Origin: Christensenella sp964494645
Lineage (GTDB): Bacteria > Bacillota > Clostridia > Christensenellales > Christensenellaceae
Assembly: GCA_964494645.1 (NCBI GenBank)
Contig: CAZBSH010000085.1
Span: 1-6,097, forward strand
Reading direction: 5' to 3'
DNA length: 6,097 nt
Below the pieces are notes generated by a model. That model saw only the letters and a program-made list of their open reading frames with translations, had not been told where the DNA came from and did no database searches. This document shows, piece by piece, positions 4,974 through 6,097 of the stretch (position 1 is its first letter; each line of letters starts with the position of its first letter). Made by a program: the position numbers and the translations under genes.

Positions 4974-6097
4974 TTACCTTCCGAATTCAAGCATATTTCC
5001 CACTTGGTCGTCATATTCGACCGCGTCCTCGTCTTTTACTACAGGGATATCCGTCGGCAGCGGTCTGCCTGCGATAAAGTACCGGATCGCGTCCGGCGCG
5101 TGCGTCAGCTCGTGCGGATCTTTCGCGCAGTCGTTCGGGTTCTTCTCGTCATATTGCAGCGCGGGCAGCGTACGGATCAGGTTTGTGCAGTTCTCAAATA
5201 TTCGCAGATGCGCAGTCATCCTGCCCTGCTCGTCCGTGTATGGCTTTAACCATTCATGCAGGTTCATCCACCCCTGCACCCTGTCATTGCTTGACTTTAT
5301 TAAGTTGATCCCGCACTCAGCGAAGATCTCCGCCGTGCTTTTTCCTGTGTCAGAATGCCTGTTCCACAAATCCGGCGGCGCGTAATACGCGTAGACCGGT
5401 TCTGCGGTCATTTCATTGATCCGTTTTGCCGCATCTGTTACAATGAGTCCGCTTTGATAAAGTTCCTTATATACAATCGCGTTTTCACCTTCATCAACCG
5501 CGATCCAATAACACGCCAACATATCCAGCCCGTAGTCCATCGCAACATACCGCCGCCAGTGCGCGGGCAGTACATACGGCTTTATCGTGTGTATCTCGCG
5601 CTTAAATTCTGTGAAGTATTGTCCATCAAACACATCCCAATCGCCGTATAGCATCGCTTTTCTACGTTCCTCCGGCAAATTTTCCAATGTTCTGACATAA
5701 TCCGGCGAATTTTCCATCAGGAACTTGTTTTCATAAACAAGCGACTGTATGAAAGCGTAATCTTCCGGTCGTTCATTGTTCCGGTACAGCCTGTCAATAA
5801 ACAACCGCTTGACCCATGTATGCCCTACGCCGCCCGGGTTGCACGTAAAATACATTCTGGGTCCAAGCCTTGCCTTGCACATGCCGGAAGACCTGTTTGA
5901 TTCCGTAAGCGTCTGGAATTGAAACTCCGTAAATTGCGTCGCTTCCTCCATGAAGATCACGTCGTATGCTTGCCCCTGATATTGCAGGACATCGCGTTCG
6001 TTATCACAGTATCCAAGCTTTAAACGGCTGCCGTTCGGAAACAAAAATTCCTTCGTCGTTTCTTTATACTGTGCCACATCCCGCAATTGCTTTTGCA
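4974..6097 (-). CDS. terL: Terminase large subunit, 5' end outside window
   Basis: This is the packaging motor ATPase and nuclease. The reading frame stays open to the right edge (the residues before RDVAQYK are QKQ), so the gene is cut by the window. The TTG at 6084-6086 is an internal leucine codon, not a start. 373 complete codons are visible; the Walker A part of the ATPase is missing. Counting from the leucine at 6086: Walker B is VIFMEE (43-48), the coupling motif is TCNPGG (81-86), and the RNase H-like nuclease domain begins near 178 with acidic residue D184 in AMDYG. A second acidic residue is D239 in YAPPDLW and a third is D332 in THAPDAIRYF. All three metal-binding aspartates expected of a TerL nuclease are present, so the protein looks intact where visible. 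It cuts concatemeric DNA and drives it through the portal encoded two genes downstream. The small subunit is presumably just off the right edge. Confidence 0.96.
   Translation of the reverse strand, partial: QKQLRDVAQYKETTKEFLFPNGSRLKLGYCDNERDVLQYQGQAYDVIFMEEATQFTEFQFQTLTESNRSSGMCKARLGPRMYFTCNPGGVGHTWVKRLFIDRLYRNNERPEDYAFIQSLVYENKFLMENSPDYVRTLENLPEERRKAMLYGDWDVFDGQYFTEFKREIHTIKPYVLPAHWRRYVAMDYGLDMLACYWIAVDEGENAIVYKELYQSGLIVTDAAKRINEMTAEPVYAYYAPPDLWNRHSDTGKSTAEIFAECGINLIKSSNDRVQGWMNLHEWLKPYTDEQGRMTAHLRIFENCTNLIRTLPALQYDEKNPNDCAKDPHELTHAPDAIRYFIAGRPLPTDIPVVKDEDAVEYDDQVGNMLEFGR

Noticed and set aside
6084..6086. TTG as start codon of the terminase gene
   Set aside because: The frame stays open upstream to the window edge, no ribosome site precedes it, and the essential Walker A half of the ATPase must lie upstream. 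The TTG is an internal leucine codon.

Overview
This window is a contiguous block of bacteriophage or prophage head-morphogenesis genes, all transcribed from the minus strand, so gene order runs from high to low coordinates. Clear Shine-Dalgarno sites (AGGAGG-type) precede most genes. Together with roughly 50% G+C and protein families that resemble those of Clostridia phages, they suggest a Bacillota (Firmicutes, probably clostridial) host. No bacterial gene, integrase, tRNA, CRISPR array or attachment site is visible, so a free phage cannot be told from a prophage here.

In transcription order the layout is: (1) the large terminase, whose 5' end lies off the right edge and which therefore lacks its Walker A region here; (2) a 62-residue protein with one membrane helix; (3) a 593-residue portal protein that overlaps gene 2 by 14 bases; (4) a 74-residue four-cysteine zinc-ribbon-like protein starting with GTG; (5) a 288-residue acidic, helical scaffold-like protein carrying two copies of an almost identical 47-bp repeat; (6) a 350-residue major capsid protein with a C-terminal Ig/Fn3-like domain; (7) a 126-residue helical head-tail connector candidate; (8) the first 73 codons of a further head-completion or tail gene that leaves the left edge. 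Coding density is very high. The only sizeable gaps flank the capsid gene, 129 bases upstream and 85 bases downstream. Both contain strong stem-loops, which fits separate post-transcriptional control of the most abundant product.

The genes fit one pathway. Scaffold and capsid protein co-assemble on the portal into a procapsid, terminase pumps DNA through the portal, the scaffold leaves, and the connector and next protein close the vertex and attach the tail. The order portal, scaffold, coat, small connector, larger closure protein resembles P22-type phages. No separate maturation protease is seen between portal and capsid, which also fits that type. That assignment is inference, because the tail genes are outside the window. 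I see no clear new biological system. The points most worth following are the capsid Ig-like domain, the in-frame 47-bp repeats in the scaffold, the paired hairpins around the capsid gene, and the two small uncharacterised proteins flanking the portal.
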